Source of the DNA: Neobacillus sp. YX16
Lineage (GTDB): Bacteria; Bacillota; Bacilli; Bacillales; Cytobacillaceae
Assembly: GCF_030123505.1 (NCBI RefSeq)
Contig: NZ_CP126115.1
Location: forward strand, 1,378,001 to 1,442,000
Reading direction: 5' to 3'
DNA length: 64,000 nt
Shown piece by piece: positions 27,521-36,307 of the stretch. The notes under the pieces were generated by a model. The model had not been told where the DNA came from, made no database searches, and saw only the letters and a program-made list of their open reading frames with translations. Within the stretch, counting starts at the first letter, position 1. The number at the start of each line of letters is the position of its first letter. The position numbers and the translations under genes were made by a program.

Positions 27521-27751
27521 GTGGAAAAAAGAGTTGTTTTTAATGAGGATATTTGTAAATCGTGCGGACTTTGTGTTCAGGTATGCCCAACAAATGTTAT
27601 TTTTCTAGCAGACTATTTAAATGGAAAAGGCTATCGTCCCGCAGCCGTCACCGATCAGGACCATTGTATTAGCTGTGCGAAATGCGCCCAAATTTGCCCG
27701 GATTGTGTCATTTCCGTATACAGACCAGTCAAGGTTTTGCAATCTGTTTAA
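27521..27751 (+). CDS. 2x[4Fe-4S] ferredoxin-like subunit of 2-oxoacid:ferredoxin oxidoreductase
   Basis: A 76-residue protein with two complete CxxCxxCxxxCP sets: CKSCGLCVQVCP near residue 11 and CISCAKCAQICP near residue 46. It is the delta (electron-transfer) subunit of VOR/KOR/POR-type enzymes, passing electrons from thiamine-linked oxidation to ferredoxin. GTG start follows TAGGAG. It lies 12 bp after the P-loop gene and 19 bp before the alpha subunit, clearly in the same operon. Confidence 0.92.
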   Translation: MEKRVVFNEDICKSCGLCVQVCPTNVIFLADYLNGKGYRPAAVTDQDHCISCAKCAQICPDCVISVYRPVKVLQSV

Positions 27752-27770
27752 TTTGAAAGGAGCCTTATTT

Positions 27771-28835
27771 ATGGGGAAAGTGTTGATGAAAGGAAATGAA
27801 GTCATCGCGGAAGCAGCTGTCCAAGCAGGTTGTAAATACTTTTTTGGCTATCCGATTACACCGCAAAGTGAGCTTGTAGCCTACATGGCGAGAAGACTCC
27901 CAGAGGTTGGCGGGTTATTTCTGCAGGCTGAAAGTGAAATCGCTGCGATCAATATGGTTTATGGTGCTGCTGGGACAGGAGTCAGGGTTATGACCTCCTC
28001 TTCAAGTCCTGGATTCAGCTTAAAACAGGAGGGAATTTCCTATTTAGTAGGTTCAGAGTTACCCGCTGTCGTTGTAAACATCGTTCGGGGCGGCCCTGGC
28101 TTAGGGAATATCCAGCCTGCCCAGTCTGATTACTTCCAGGTAACAAAGGGCGGCGGTCATGGGGACTATAATATCCCCGTGTTGGCACCCGCTTCTTTAC
28201 AAGAAATCGTCGAATTAACAAGTGAAGCATTTGACATCGCCGACCGCTACCGTACACCTGTGATTCTTATGGGGGATGGGATGCTCGGGCAAATGATGGA
28301 GCCAGTAGAGTTTATAGATGGGACTGAATCAGAGCTTCCAGAAAAGAATTGGGCAACAACCGGAACCCGCGGAGACGGACCGCGAAGAATTATCACCTCA
28401 CTGGAGCTTAATGCTAAAAGCTTGGAAACTCGTAACGAAGCCTTGCAGAAAAAGTTTGCGAGAATCAAAGAAAACGAGGTTCGCTACAAAACCTATCTAA
28501 CCGATGATGCTGACTATATTATGGTAGCTTTTGGCACAGTAGCCCGAATTACGATGAATGCTATTAATAAAGCTAGACAGCAAGGTTTAAAAGTAGGACT
28601 AATCCGTCCAATTTCACTTTGGCCATTCCCAGAAAAACCGTTCCTAGAAACGAGAGATGTAGTAAAAGGATATATTTCCGTAGAAATGAGTGCCGGTCAA
28701 ATGGTTGAGGATGTGAGATTGGCTGTTAATGGTCATGCAGAGGTGGACTTTTACGGACGGACAGGCGGAGTGGTACCAACTCAGGAAGAAATTTATCAAA
28801 AGATTTTAACTGTAACCGGAGGTATTACGGTATGA
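27771..28835 (+). CDS. vorB: 2-oxoacid:ferredoxin oxidoreductase alpha subunit (VorB/KorA type)
   Basis: A 354-residue subunit with the N-terminal pyrimidine-binding domain ([54 protein letters not shown]) and the C-terminal transketolase-like domain ([11 protein letters not shown]). In these enzymes it cooperates with the beta subunit to oxidise a 2-oxoacid to its acyl-CoA and reduce ferredoxin. Substrate could be a branched-chain 2-oxoacid or 2-oxoglutarate; sequence alone does not decide. ATG at 27771 follows AAAGGAG. The stop overlaps the next start (ATGA). Confidence 0.92.
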   Translation: MGKVLMKGNEVIAEAAVQAGCKYFFGYPITPQSELVAYMARRLPEVGGLFLQAESEIAAINMVYGAAGTGVRVMTSSSSPGFSLKQEGISYLVGSELPAVVVNIVRGGPGLGNIQPAQSDYFQVTKGGGHGDYNIPVLAPASLQEIVELTSEAFDIADRYRTPVILMGDGMLGQMMEPVEFIDGTESELPEKNWATTGTRGDGPRRIITSLELNAKSLETRNEALQKKFARIKENEVRYKTYLTDDADYIMVAFGTVARITMNAINKARQQGLKVGLIRPISLWPFPEKPFLETRDVVKGYISVEMSAGQMVEDVRLAVNGHAEVDFYGRTGGVVPTQEEIYQKILTVTGGITV

Positions 28836-29584
28836 GTATGAAAACAGTTTTTAAAAAGACAAACGGTTTGACCGATAACCCAACACACTACTGTCCGGGC
28901 TGTACACACGGCGTCATCCACCGGCTTGTCGGAGAGGTTCTGGAAGAAATGGATATTTTAGAGGACACGATTGGAGTTGCCTCTGTCGGGTGTTCGGTTT
29001 TATCCTATGAATATTTTAATTGTGATATGACTCAGGCGGCTCACGGCCGTGCTCCAGCTGTGGCAACAGGAGTGAAAAGGGTGCTGCCTGACCGCTATGT
29101 ATTTACCTATCAAGGTGATGGGGACCTAGCATCCATCGGTATAAGTGAAGTCATTCATGCTGCCGCTAGAGGGGAAAAAATTACGGTTATTTTTGTAAAT
29201 AATGCGATTTATGGTATGACAGGCGGACAAATGGCACCGACTACCTTGATCGGCCAAAAAACAGCTACTACCCCTTTTGGACGTGATGAAAGTATTCAGG
29301 GATCGCCGATTAAAGTCTGTGAAATGCTGGCTACTTTAGATGGAACTGCCTACATTGAAAGAGTTTCTGCACATGATGTACCACATATCCAAAAGGCAAA
29401 ACGTGCGATTCGGAAGGCGTTTGAAGCACAAAAAAATGGGCTTGGCTTTTCAATGGTTGAGATATTATCAACCTGCCCGACAAACTGGGGTCTTGATCCT
29501 TACGAATCCCTTGAATGGGTAAAAGATAATATGATTCCTGCTTATCCTCTAGGCGTTTACAAAAATATAGAGGGGGGCCAGTAA
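28832..29584 (+). CDS. 2-oxoacid:ferredoxin oxidoreductase beta subunit (TPP-binding)
   Basis: A 250-residue subunit carrying the thiamine diphosphate site: [20 protein letters not shown] (cluster/cofactor cysteines), [17 protein letters not shown], the GDGD motif ([12 protein letters not shown]), and [18 protein letters not shown]. It overlaps the alpha subunit by 4 bp and is followed 2 bp later by the gamma subunit. Together they form an alpha-beta-gamma-delta enzyme. All key residues are present. Confidence 0.93.
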   Translation: MSMKTVFKKTNGLTDNPTHYCPGCTHGVIHRLVGEVLEEMDILEDTIGVASVGCSVLSYEYFNCDMTQAAHGRAPAVATGVKRVLPDRYVFTYQGDGDLASIGISEVIHAAARGEKITVIFVNNAIYGMTGGQMAPTTLIGQKTATTPFGRDESIQGSPIKVCEMLATLDGTAYIERVSAHDVPHIQKAKRAIRKAFEAQKNGLGFSMVEILSTCPTNWGLDPYESLEWVKDNMIPAYPLGVYKNIEGGQ

Positions 29585-29586
29585 AC

Positions 29587-30129
29587 ATGTTGGAGGAAAT
29601 CATTATCGCAGGTTTTGGCGGACAGGGTGTCATGTCAATGGGTCAACTGATAGCATATGCTGGCATGCTCGAAGGGAAAGGAGTTTCATGGCTTCCATCC
29701 TATGGTCCTGAACAACGCGGCGGAACGGCAAACTGTGCAGTGATTGTATCCGATGAACCCGTTGGTTCCCCGCTAGTCACAAATCCTTCGACAGCTATAA
29801 TTCTAAATAATCCTTCCTTCGATAAATTCGAACACCGAGTACGTCCAGGAGGATTATTGATTATTAATTCATCATTAGTGACAAGAGTTTCCGAACGCAG
29901 TGATATCGAAATCATTGAATTAACTGCAACCGATATGGCAGCAGATCTTGGAAATGCACGGGTCGCGAACATGATTTTATTAGGCGCCTTTATCGAACAG
30001 ACAAAGGTAGTTTCGAGTGAATCCATCATAGAATCATTGAAAAAAGTACTGTCAAAAGAAAAACACCATTTAATGGAGGTTAACAAACATGCTCTCAATA
30101 AGGGGTTTAGTTCTGTAAAAACAGCCTGA
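29587..30129 (+). CDS. 2-oxoacid:ferredoxin oxidoreductase gamma subunit
   Basis: A 180-residue protein with the gamma-domain signature IIIAGFGGQGVMSMGQLIAYA, then WLPSYGPEQRGGTANCAVIVSD and NARVANMILLGAFI. This domain binds coenzyme A in the complex. It is the last gene of the five-gene operon (P-loop, delta, alpha, beta, gamma) and ends in a strong terminator. Length is normal. Confidence 0.93.
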   Translation: MLEEIIIAGFGGQGVMSMGQLIAYAGMLEGKGVSWLPSYGPEQRGGTANCAVIVSDEPVGSPLVTNPSTAIILNNPSFDKFEHRVRPGGLLIINSSLVTRVSERSDIEIIELTATDMAADLGNARVANMILLGAFIEQTKVVSSESIIESLKKVLSKEKHHLMEVNKHALNKGFSSVKTA

Positions 30130-30150
30130 TTATCATTCAGGCTGTTTTTA
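30117..30150 (+). terminator. Rho-independent terminator of the oxidoreductase operon
   Basis: AAACAGCCTGA and TCAGGCTGTTT form an 11-bp stem, followed by a T-run. It overlaps the stop codon of the gamma subunit. Confidence 0.9.
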
Positions 30151-30212
30151 CATTTGGGCCATCATTAAATGGAAGCATATACGGGAAATTTAGAAATTTT
30201 TCGGACATTACC

Positions 30213-30435
30213 GCTATTCGTACCCGTTCAGGTTGAAAAAGGGGCCAAGCGGTAACGAATAAAGGCTATTCGTGCCCGTGGGTGATAAAAAAGGAGTCAA
30301 GCGGTAACGAATAAAGGCTATTCGTGCCCGTGGGTGATAAAAAAGGAGTCAAGCGGTAACGAATACAGGCTATTCGTACGCGTTCGGACTAAAAAAGGAG
30401 CCAAGCAGTAGCGAAAAGTTCTAATCGTGCGTTAT
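30213..30435. repeat. 52-bp tandem array C (4 units plus a diverged fifth)
   Basis: Units begin at 30213, 30265, 30317, 30369 and 30421, exactly 52 bp apart. Each runs from TATTCGTGCCCG (or TATTCGTACCCG) through an A-rich centre to GCGGTAACGAATA. Units 2 and 3 are essentially identical; units 1, 4 and 5 are diverged. The inverted arms TATTCGT/ACGAATA pair within each unit and also across the short gap between units. The reverse complement matches array A. It lies between convergent genes. Confidence 0.95.
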
Positions 30436-30440
30436 TGATT

Positions 30441-30803
30441 TTATAACAACTTATATAGGTAATATTCGTTTGCGAATTTTTCGTTAATTTTCAGTGAGTG
30501 AATTTTTTCTCCTTTTAAAACAAACCCCATCTTCTTATATAAGTTAAACGCCTTCGTGTTGCCTTTAATAACCATTAATCCCAATCTGGATATTCCAACG
30601 TCTTTTGCCCAAACAAACAATTTGTTAAATAGCTTAGTGGCAATACCTTGACCTCGGTAATCTTCTGAAACTCCTAAAACAAGATAGACGGCATGTTGAT
30701 TTCGTTTTAACTTACTGCCTATTGCTGCAATAAACCCTACAAGTTTGTTTTCCGTTTCGGTAACAAAGGAATATACAAACAACAAAACTAGCAGTTCACT
30801 CAC
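30441..30803 (-). pseudogene. GNAT acetyltransferase, 5'-truncated
   Basis: The frame holds the core and C-terminus of a GNAT fold: ENKLVGFIAAIG, motif A VLGVSEDYRGQGIATKLFN (acetyl-CoA P-loop QGIATK), and GNTKAFNLYKKMGF. Family members are normally about 150 residues; here the first strand and helices are missing. The only possible start lies inside a hairpin (30784-30813) with no ribosome binding site, so the gene seems to have lost its 5' end there. If expressed at all, the product would have 120 residues. Substrate unknown. Confidence 0.6.
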
Positions 30804-30850
30804 TGCTAGTTTTCATCATAATAACGCAAAGTTGCTATGTACTTTGCGTT
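30784..30850 (-). terminator. Two adjacent hairpins downstream of the DUF3231 gene
   Basis: Going along the minus strand: AACGCAAAGT/ACTTTGCGTT (30823-30850), then AAAACTAGCAGT/ACTGCTAGTTTT (30784-30813, 12 bp perfect) followed by TTTGTTGTTTG. The second is a good terminator for the DUF3231 transcript and overlaps the start of the truncated GNAT frame. Confidence 0.7.
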
Positions 30851-30902
30851 TTCTTATGTAATTTGTTGTTTAATTATATTCCAGTGGTTATGAGGTTTTC
30901 TT

Positions 30903-31892
30903 TTAATTAGCTTCAGGTTGTTTTTCTAACCATCCATGTTTAACCATAATATTATAAGAAATTGCACCTGCCTCCATAGCATGGGTAAATACTTTACTAT
31001 AGTTTACGATTATATCGGACCTGTAGCTTGAACCTAATGATGCACCATAATAAGTAAGAGCCGCATTAACTAAAAACCCGGCATGAAACATGATCAATTT
31101 ATCAGAAAATGGACTTACGGTAGAATTTGTAATCTCGTCATCCCACTTTTCAGGTATTGGTAAATAATCCTGTTGTAATATAGTGTCAAAGCTTTCAGCA
31201 TCTTTCCCTGCTAATTTAACGTTTTTTAACATAAAATTACGAACATCTTCACGCACCGCCACTTGACTAAAAGCTAAACTTAACGAGCTGATAAATCCAG
31301 TTTTCGTTGAATTAAAGAAAAGGGTGCTGATTTCCGAACTATTTAGTGGTCTTTTGTCTCCAATTAAATTAGAAATGAATCCTGTCGATTCCATAAACTC
31401 CACACCATGAGGTGAAGGAATGGATGGAACACTTGTATATTTTGATTGGTTTTTAGCCAATTCCACTATTTTTTGGAACAATTCTTTAGAGGATACTGTG
31501 CAATCAAAAAAGTAATCTTGTAGGTCTAGTCGCTCCGTGTTTGAAACAGCCAAGCCATATGCAGTTATCCCATGTATTGTCATAATATAGGAATAAAATA
31601 GTAGAAATTGGTCAGAAAATAGACGAGGTGCATTAACATTCACGTCATTCTCTGTAAATCCTATTGGGATTTGGAAATTTGCATTTTCTAAGAATTCGGT
31701 GATTTTCGTAATATGGCTCTCAGCTAACTGAAATGCGAATTCTAAAATAGGTTTTATCTCATTATTTTCAACTATGTTAAGAAAATATTTGTAAACACAT
31801 ATTGCCATACTATCACCCAAATACTGAAGCCAAAGGGCGGATACTTCTGCAGCGGTCAAGGTATTGGTCTTTGATTTCCTGAAAATCCCCAT
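30903..31892 (-). CDS. DUF3231 family protein, copy 1
   Basis: A 329-residue soluble, mostly helical protein with an internal duplication: residues about 12-160 and about 180-325 each look like one four-helix unit (LTAAEVSALWLQYLGDSMA against LNSSEISTLFFNSTKTGFIS; IPIGFTENDV against LPIPEKWDDE; PFSDKLIMFHAGFL). This is the DUF3231 pattern, related to ferritin-like/CotF-like bundles of Bacillaceae. Members are often sporulation-associated; function is not established. ATG at 31892 follows GGAGGTG. A second copy lies 3 kb away at 34836-35840 in the same orientation. Confidence 0.85.
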   Translation of the reverse strand: MGIFRKSKTNTLTAAEVSALWLQYLGDSMAICVYKYFLNIVENNEIKPILEFAFQLAESHITKITEFLENANFQIPIGFTENDVNVNAPRLFSDQFLLFYSYIMTIHGITAYGLAVSNTERLDLQDYFFDCTVSSKELFQKIVELAKNQSKYTSVPSIPSPHGVEFMESTGFISNLIGDKRPLNSSEISTLFFNSTKTGFISSLSLAFSQVAVREDVRNFMLKNVKLAGKDAESFDTILQQDYLPIPEKWDDEITNSTVSPFSDKLIMFHAGFLVNAALTYYGASLGSSYRSDIIVNYSKVFTHAMEAGAISYNIMVKHGWLEKQPEAN

Positions 31893-32053
31893 AGGAAACA
31901 CCTCCAATTTTACTCTTTTCTATTTTAGTTTTAGTTTATGATAATGGTATTGAAGTATACAGTTTCCTTTATTTTATTCTGGAGGAATGGATTTTCATAA
32001 TCAGCTATATTAATGTAAACTAAATTCACATAGTTACTAAGGGGGAAATTAAC

Positions 32054-32635
<582 letters not shown>

Positions 32636-32734
32636 ATTTTTGCACGGACAGCTAAATTTGAATTTGAGAACGAGATCACCTAGGGAAAAGCTTTAATTTC
32701 ATTCTTCAACAAACGGGCGTGTTTATGGAAGATT

Positions 32735-32782
32735 AAAAGCCTAATTCCTCGCTAAGTTGCGGAGGGATTAGGCCTTTTTTTC
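32735..32782 (+). terminator. Rho-independent terminator after DUF4256
   Basis: AAGCCTAATTCCTC pairs with GAGGGATTAGGCCT (one mismatch), followed by TTTTTTT. It lies 100 bp after the stop; nothing recognisable lies between. Confidence 0.8.
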
Positions 32783-32827
32783 TTTCAAAGCTTTGTTGTG
32801 AGTAAAATCAGTTAATAAACAAAATCT

Positions 32828-32853
32828 TGTAACTTTTTCTTAAGTTAAACGAT
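32828..32853 (+). promoter_or_regulatory. Candidate ECF-type autoregulatory promoter
   Basis: TGTAAC (32828-32833), a 16-bp spacer and CGAT (32850-32853) resemble the SigM/SigW/SigX class (TGAAAC, N16, CGTC). It lies 37 bp before the sigma gene. The -35 AAC core is intact; the -10 has one change. Confidence 0.45.
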
Positions 32854-32889
32854 TAATAGTTGAATAATTCAATTTAAGGGGGGAAAAGG

Positions 32890-33429
32890 TTGTTTGATTT
32901 AGAGAATTTGGAAGAAAAAATCAGCGAAATATATAATCTTCATTATTTAGATGTTTATAGATTCCTTATTTGTTTTTCGGGGAATCAAGATGAAGCGGAG
33001 GATATGACACAAGAAGTATTTATTCGTGTACTGAAAAACTTATCAAACTTCAATGGTCATAGTACTATCAAAACTTGGATTTTTTCAATCGCAAAACATG
33101 TGGCAATTGACCACTATAGAAAGAAGAGGTTTTCTTCTATTTTTAAAGAGGGATTTTTCAAGAATATGATTTCAAAGGAAAAAGGACCAAATGAATTAGT
33201 TGAAATTAGTGAAATGCAAAAGATAGTGCATGAAGGAATCTCAACATTAAAGCCAAATTATAGAGCAGTCGTTTTGCTTAGAGGAATAAATGAATTTTCA
33301 ATAAAAGAAACAGCTGAGATCCTCAATTGCAGTGAATCAAAGGTCAAAGTAGATTATCACAGAGCTTTAAAAGACCTTAAACGAAAATTGCATTTAGATG
33401 TAAAGGAGGCAATTGGAAATGCAAACTGA
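32890..33429 (+). CDS. ECF RNA polymerase sigma factor (SigX/SigM-like)
   Basis: A 179-residue ECF sigma factor. Region 2: YLDVYRFLICFSGNQDEAED, MTQEVFIRVLKNLSNF, TWIFSIAKHVAIDHYRKKR. Region 4: LKPNYRAVVLLRGINEFSIK, ETAEILNCSESKVKVDYHRA. It would direct RNA polymerase to cell-envelope stress promoters. TTG at 32890 follows GGGGGGAAAAGG. The next gene overlaps by 11 bp and encodes a membrane protein with anti-sigma layout. A TGTAAC/CGAT promoter upstream suggests autoregulation. Confidence 0.9.
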   Translation: MFDLENLEEKISEIYNLHYLDVYRFLICFSGNQDEAEDMTQEVFIRVLKNLSNFNGHSTIKTWIFSIAKHVAIDHYRKKRFSSIFKEGFFKNMISKEKGPNELVEISEMQKIVHEGISTLKPNYRAVVLLRGINEFSIKETAEILNCSESKVKVDYHRALKDLKRKLHLDVKEAIGNAN

Positions 33430-34102
33430 TAAAGATTTGTTCAATCTAATTAAAGAATCATATCCTTTACAACCAAGGCAGGAATTTGTTTCATCAACGG
33501 AAGATAAACTTAGACAAAGTGCAAGAAAAGTCAGTAGGAGGTACATGATGAAACGGTTATCGTATGTATCAAGTGGTATCGCATTGTGTGTTCTGGCATT
33601 TTCATGGTTTTTCTTTTTTAATGGAAAGGATATTGTTTTGAATACTCTCACTTCACTAGGAGCAAACGAAACTCAAGATGAAAATATACGGACTATAGAA
33701 GCTGTTTTACAGAATGCCCTTACAGGTCCAAGTGAGGAATTGAAAGAAATTATCAATCAGACGGAATGGATAGAACCTTTACGGCAATATGAAGAAAAGC
33801 GATATAAAAAATATTTTGCAGATGATTCGTCCTACATGAAATTCGTTAATAGCTATGGAGCAGTATTAATGAATACCCCGCTAAGGAATGGTTACCAATT
33901 AAAGGTGAAAAACATCGAATACGAAAAAATAGATGCCAAAGACATGGTCTATAGTTTCTCAGTAGAATTACAGTATCAAAAGGAAGGTAGTGAGTTATGG
34001 GAAGTTGAAACGGTGAATGGGCAAGCGAATTTAACTAAAGAACATAAACTAGAAGGTGTGGTCATTCGTATTAATGACTTTTTGGGTTTCTTGGAGAATT
34101 AG
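33419..34102 (+). CDS. Membrane anti-sigma factor paired with the ECF sigma
   Basis: A 227-residue protein: a cytoplasmic N-terminal segment (1-42, LFNLIKESYPLQPRQEFVSS), one membrane helix (about 46-66, YVSSGIALCVLAFSWFFFF), and an extracytoplasmic domain of about 160 residues. The N-segment resembles RsiX/YhdL-type anti-sigmas that bind the ECF factor without a zinc finger; the HxxxCxxC motif is absent. The ATG at 33419 lies 10 nt after AAAGGAGG; TTG at 33413 is an alternative. Position and topology support the role; sequence identity to known anti-sigmas is low by eye. Confidence 0.75.
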   Translation: MQTDKDLFNLIKESYPLQPRQEFVSSTEDKLRQSARKVSRRYMMKRLSYVSSGIALCVLAFSWFFFFNGKDIVLNTLTSLGANETQDENIRTIEAVLQNALTGPSEELKEIINQTEWIEPLRQYEEKRYKKYFADDSSYMKFVNSYGAVLMNTPLRNGYQLKVKNIEYEKIDAKDMVYSFSVELQYQKEGSELWEVETVNGQANLTKEHKLEGVVIRINDFLGFLEN

Positions 34103-34196
34103 AAGTAGATTCTAAAGCCCGCCATTACATGCCATTTCCTACTAACGGGTTAGTTAAATATAAGAAATTTAACAATTGTTTGAATATTTGGGTTTA

Positions 34197-34218
34197 TTTA
34201 TACTAGAATTAGTATAAA
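34197..34218 (+). promoter_or_regulatory. Perfect palindrome upstream of the MaoC-like gene
   Basis: TTTATACTA and TAGTATAAA (9-bp arms) flank GAAT, about 20 bp before the start codon and just upstream of AAGGAGG. It may be a TetR-type operator or an mRNA hairpin. Confidence 0.5.
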
Positions 34219-34237
34219 ATTCAAGGAGGAGTCCAGA

Positions 34238-34615
34238 TTGGTATTAAATGTAGGAGAAATAATTAGGTTTGAACGTACCTTCAACAAAGAAGATGTGGAA
34301 ATGTTTACAAAAGTATCTTTGGATGAAGGGAATCATCATATTACTCCAGATGAAAAGGGAAGACTTGTCATACAAGGATTGTTGACAGCCACATTACCTA
34401 CAAAAGTTGGTGGAGATAATAATGTACTTGCTCGCTCTATGAATTTTGAGTTCTTGAGACCAGTTTTTACAGGAGATACAATAATATGTGAAGTAACAAT
34501 TGAGCAGTTTGAAAAGCAAGATAAAAATAGAATGTCTATTGTGGCAACTTTCCTTTGTACAAATCAGAATGAGAAACAGGTGTTGAGAGGGAATTTTGCG
34601 GGAGTAATATTATAA
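34238..34615 (+). CDS. MaoC-like hotdog-fold dehydratase
   Basis: A 125-residue single hotdog domain. The N-terminus FERTFNKEDVEMFTKVSLDEG followed by NHHITPDE corresponds to the catalytic Asp/His loop of (R)-enoyl-CoA hydratases (usual D-x4-NPxHxD), though Pro and one acidic residue differ. SMNFEFLRPVFTGDTIICEV is the standard beta-sheet segment. Expected reaction: hydration of enoyl-CoA or a related acyl-CoA step. TTG start at 34238 follows AAGGAGGAG. Alone with a palindrome upstream and a terminator behind it. Confidence 0.7.
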   Translation: MVLNVGEIIRFERTFNKEDVEMFTKVSLDEGNHHITPDEKGRLVIQGLLTATLPTKVGGDNNVLARSMNFEFLRPVFTGDTIICEVTIEQFEKQDKNRMSIVATFLCTNQNEKQVLRGNFAGVIL

Positions 34616-34706
34616 AAATTGGAGCATTGACGCAGGGACGGCAAAGAGCAAACATTCTTTTCTCAACCTAAACAATCCAGAGTAAATTTTCATACATTTA
34701 TACATT

Positions 34707-34746
34707 AAAAAACCATCTTCTTAAAAGTAAATGAGGATGGTTTTTA
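34707..34746 (+). terminator. Rho-independent terminator after the MaoC-like gene
   Basis: AAAAACCATCTTC pairs with GAGGATGGTTTTT (one G-T pair), 92 nt after the stop codon. T-runs exist on both strands. Confidence 0.75.
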
Positions 34747-34835
34747 GAATTAATCCAATTATTATTCCAGGAAAAACAAACAATGTTGAGACCAAACAGG
34801 ACCCATAACTCTCCAAATATCGTTAAGTTGTTTGG

Positions 34836-35840
34836 CTACACTTCTTCAGCAATTTCTTTTCTATTAGGAGCAAGTGGCGGCTGTTCTAGCCATTTATTTT
34901 GAACCATAAGATTAAACCACTTTTTTGTAACCATAAGATTTTTTAGAATAGTACCCTCATAAGCGGCCACAAGGTCTGTTCGCATGGCTGATGCTAGACC
35001 TGCACCATGATAGTTTTGTGCAGCTTGAAACAAGAAGCCGATATGATACAACATTAACTTATCCGAAAAAGGAGAGTCCGTTGAAGTTGTAACTTCTGTT
35101 TCCCAAGATTTCGGAACTGGTAAGTTATCCGTTTGCATTATTTTCGAAAATGTTTTTATTTGACCATCAGCCGTGTTCTGAGAATCCGTTAGAAACTTTC
35201 TTACTTCTTTTGTTTGGGCGACTTGACCGAAAGCAATAGAAAGGGTTTTTGCCATAATGCTTTTTTTTAGGTTGAGAGAAATACTAATGATTTCAGTCGC
35301 TGTTAATTTTCTACCTTTTCCGAAAAATCCATCTGTGAAATCTTGGCTGGATACATATTCAGGGTTTTTTGCTGGATAAAATAAAGGATCCCTCTGAAAA
35401 TTTCCTTTCTCCAGTAAAAGCTCAATCGTTTGATGATACATCTTTTTTGCATCATTATCACATGAATCATAAAATTCTCGTAAGTCTTTTCGAACAGAAA
35501 CAGCTAAAGAGGTGCTATGACCCAGCAGACCATGTAATGTCATGATATGTAAATAATTTAGGCAAAATATATCCGTGAATAATCTTTGTTTACCTTCAAA
35601 AAGGTCTGTTTCTGTAAATCCAATTGGAACTGGAAAGCCCTCCTTCTCAATAAAGGTTACGATTTGTTTCTTTTGTTTTCCAAACGTCATAATAGCGCTC
35701 TCAAAAATGGCTTTAATTTGCGCGTCCTCAATAATTGTGACCATATATCTATTTACCACATCTGTCATGGTACCGTTCACATATTCTCCCCATAGTGTTC
35801 CTATTTCAGAGGATGTAAGCTTTAAGTTAATCTCATCCAC
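34836..35840 (-). CDS. DUF3231 family protein, copy 2
   Basis: A 334-residue paralogue of the gene at 30903-31892, with the same two-unit helical layout (LTSSEIGTLWGEYVNGTMT and LTATEIISISLNLKKSIMA; FPVPIGFTETDL and LPVPKSWETEV; PFSDKLMLYHIGFLFQAA). GTG start follows AGGAGGTGATATT. The two copies have diverged widely, so the duplication is old or they were acquired separately. Between them lie DUF4256, the ECF sigma pair and the MaoC-like gene. Function unknown. Confidence 0.85.
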   Translation of the reverse strand: MDEINLKLTSSEIGTLWGEYVNGTMTDVVNRYMVTIIEDAQIKAIFESAIMTFGKQKKQIVTFIEKEGFPVPIGFTETDLFEGKQRLFTDIFCLNYLHIMTLHGLLGHSTSLAVSVRKDLREFYDSCDNDAKKMYHQTIELLLEKGNFQRDPLFYPAKNPEYVSSQDFTDGFFGKGRKLTATEIISISLNLKKSIMAKTLSIAFGQVAQTKEVRKFLTDSQNTADGQIKTFSKIMQTDNLPVPKSWETEVTTSTDSPFSDKLMLYHIGFLFQAAQNYHGAGLASAMRTDLVAAYEGTILKNLMVTKKWFNLMVQNKWLEQPPLAPNRKEIAEEV

Positions 35841-35925
35841 AATATCACCTCCTAAATATTATTTACCAATTTATCAAGTGTTATGAATACATGATTCCCT
35901 TGAAGGGAGATGAAAATTATAAATA

Positions 35926-35954
35926 TTGACGAAAGGGGAATTATTGAATAAACT
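35926..35954 (+). promoter_or_regulatory. Promoter of the T-box/metG unit
   Basis: TTGACG (35926-35931), a 17-bp spacer and TAAACT (35949-35954) lie just before the T-box leader. The 86 bp between here and the DUF3231 start hold nothing else recognisable. Confidence 0.55.
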
Positions 35955-35960
35955 ATTGAT

Positions 35961-36270
35961 AATTATCAAATAAAGGCAATGAAGAGAAAAAGTAAAATGA
36001 TCTTGTTTTTCACCAGAGAGCTTCGGCAGCTGAAAAGAAGCAAAAACATTCATTTGAACAATGGTCTCTGAGCTTCGTACTGAACATACTTTTGTATTAG
36101 TAGGATACGACGAGTTTTGGCACTCGTTATCAATGTCACAGTATAAGAGTAATATTTTAGTACTCCGTACTTGTTGAGGCAAATGGTGTGAACCATTTGC
36201 GAATTAAGGTGGTACCGCGTGGAAATTCAAACCTCGTCCTTAACTTTTACAGTTAAGACGAGGTTTTTTT
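35961..36270 (+). promoter_or_regulatory. T-box riboswitch, methionine-specific
   Basis: A tRNA-sensing leader of about 310 nt. Stem I carries the AGAGAG...CGGCAGCTGAAAAGAAGC apical signature, and a likely ATG (Met) specifier in GAACAATGGTCTC near 36058. The T-box core AAGGTGGTACCGCG is at 36206-36219, pairing with the tRNA CCA end. The terminator CCTCGTCCTTAACT/AGTTAAGACGAGG plus seven T is at 36230-36270. Uncharged initiator/elongator tRNA-Met would stabilise the antiterminator and switch on the downstream methionyl-tRNA synthetase. The matching specifier and gene make this assignment firm. Confidence 0.93.
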
Positions 36271-36307
36271 GTATTCAAAAATACATTATTACTGGGGGTT
36301 TTTATTT

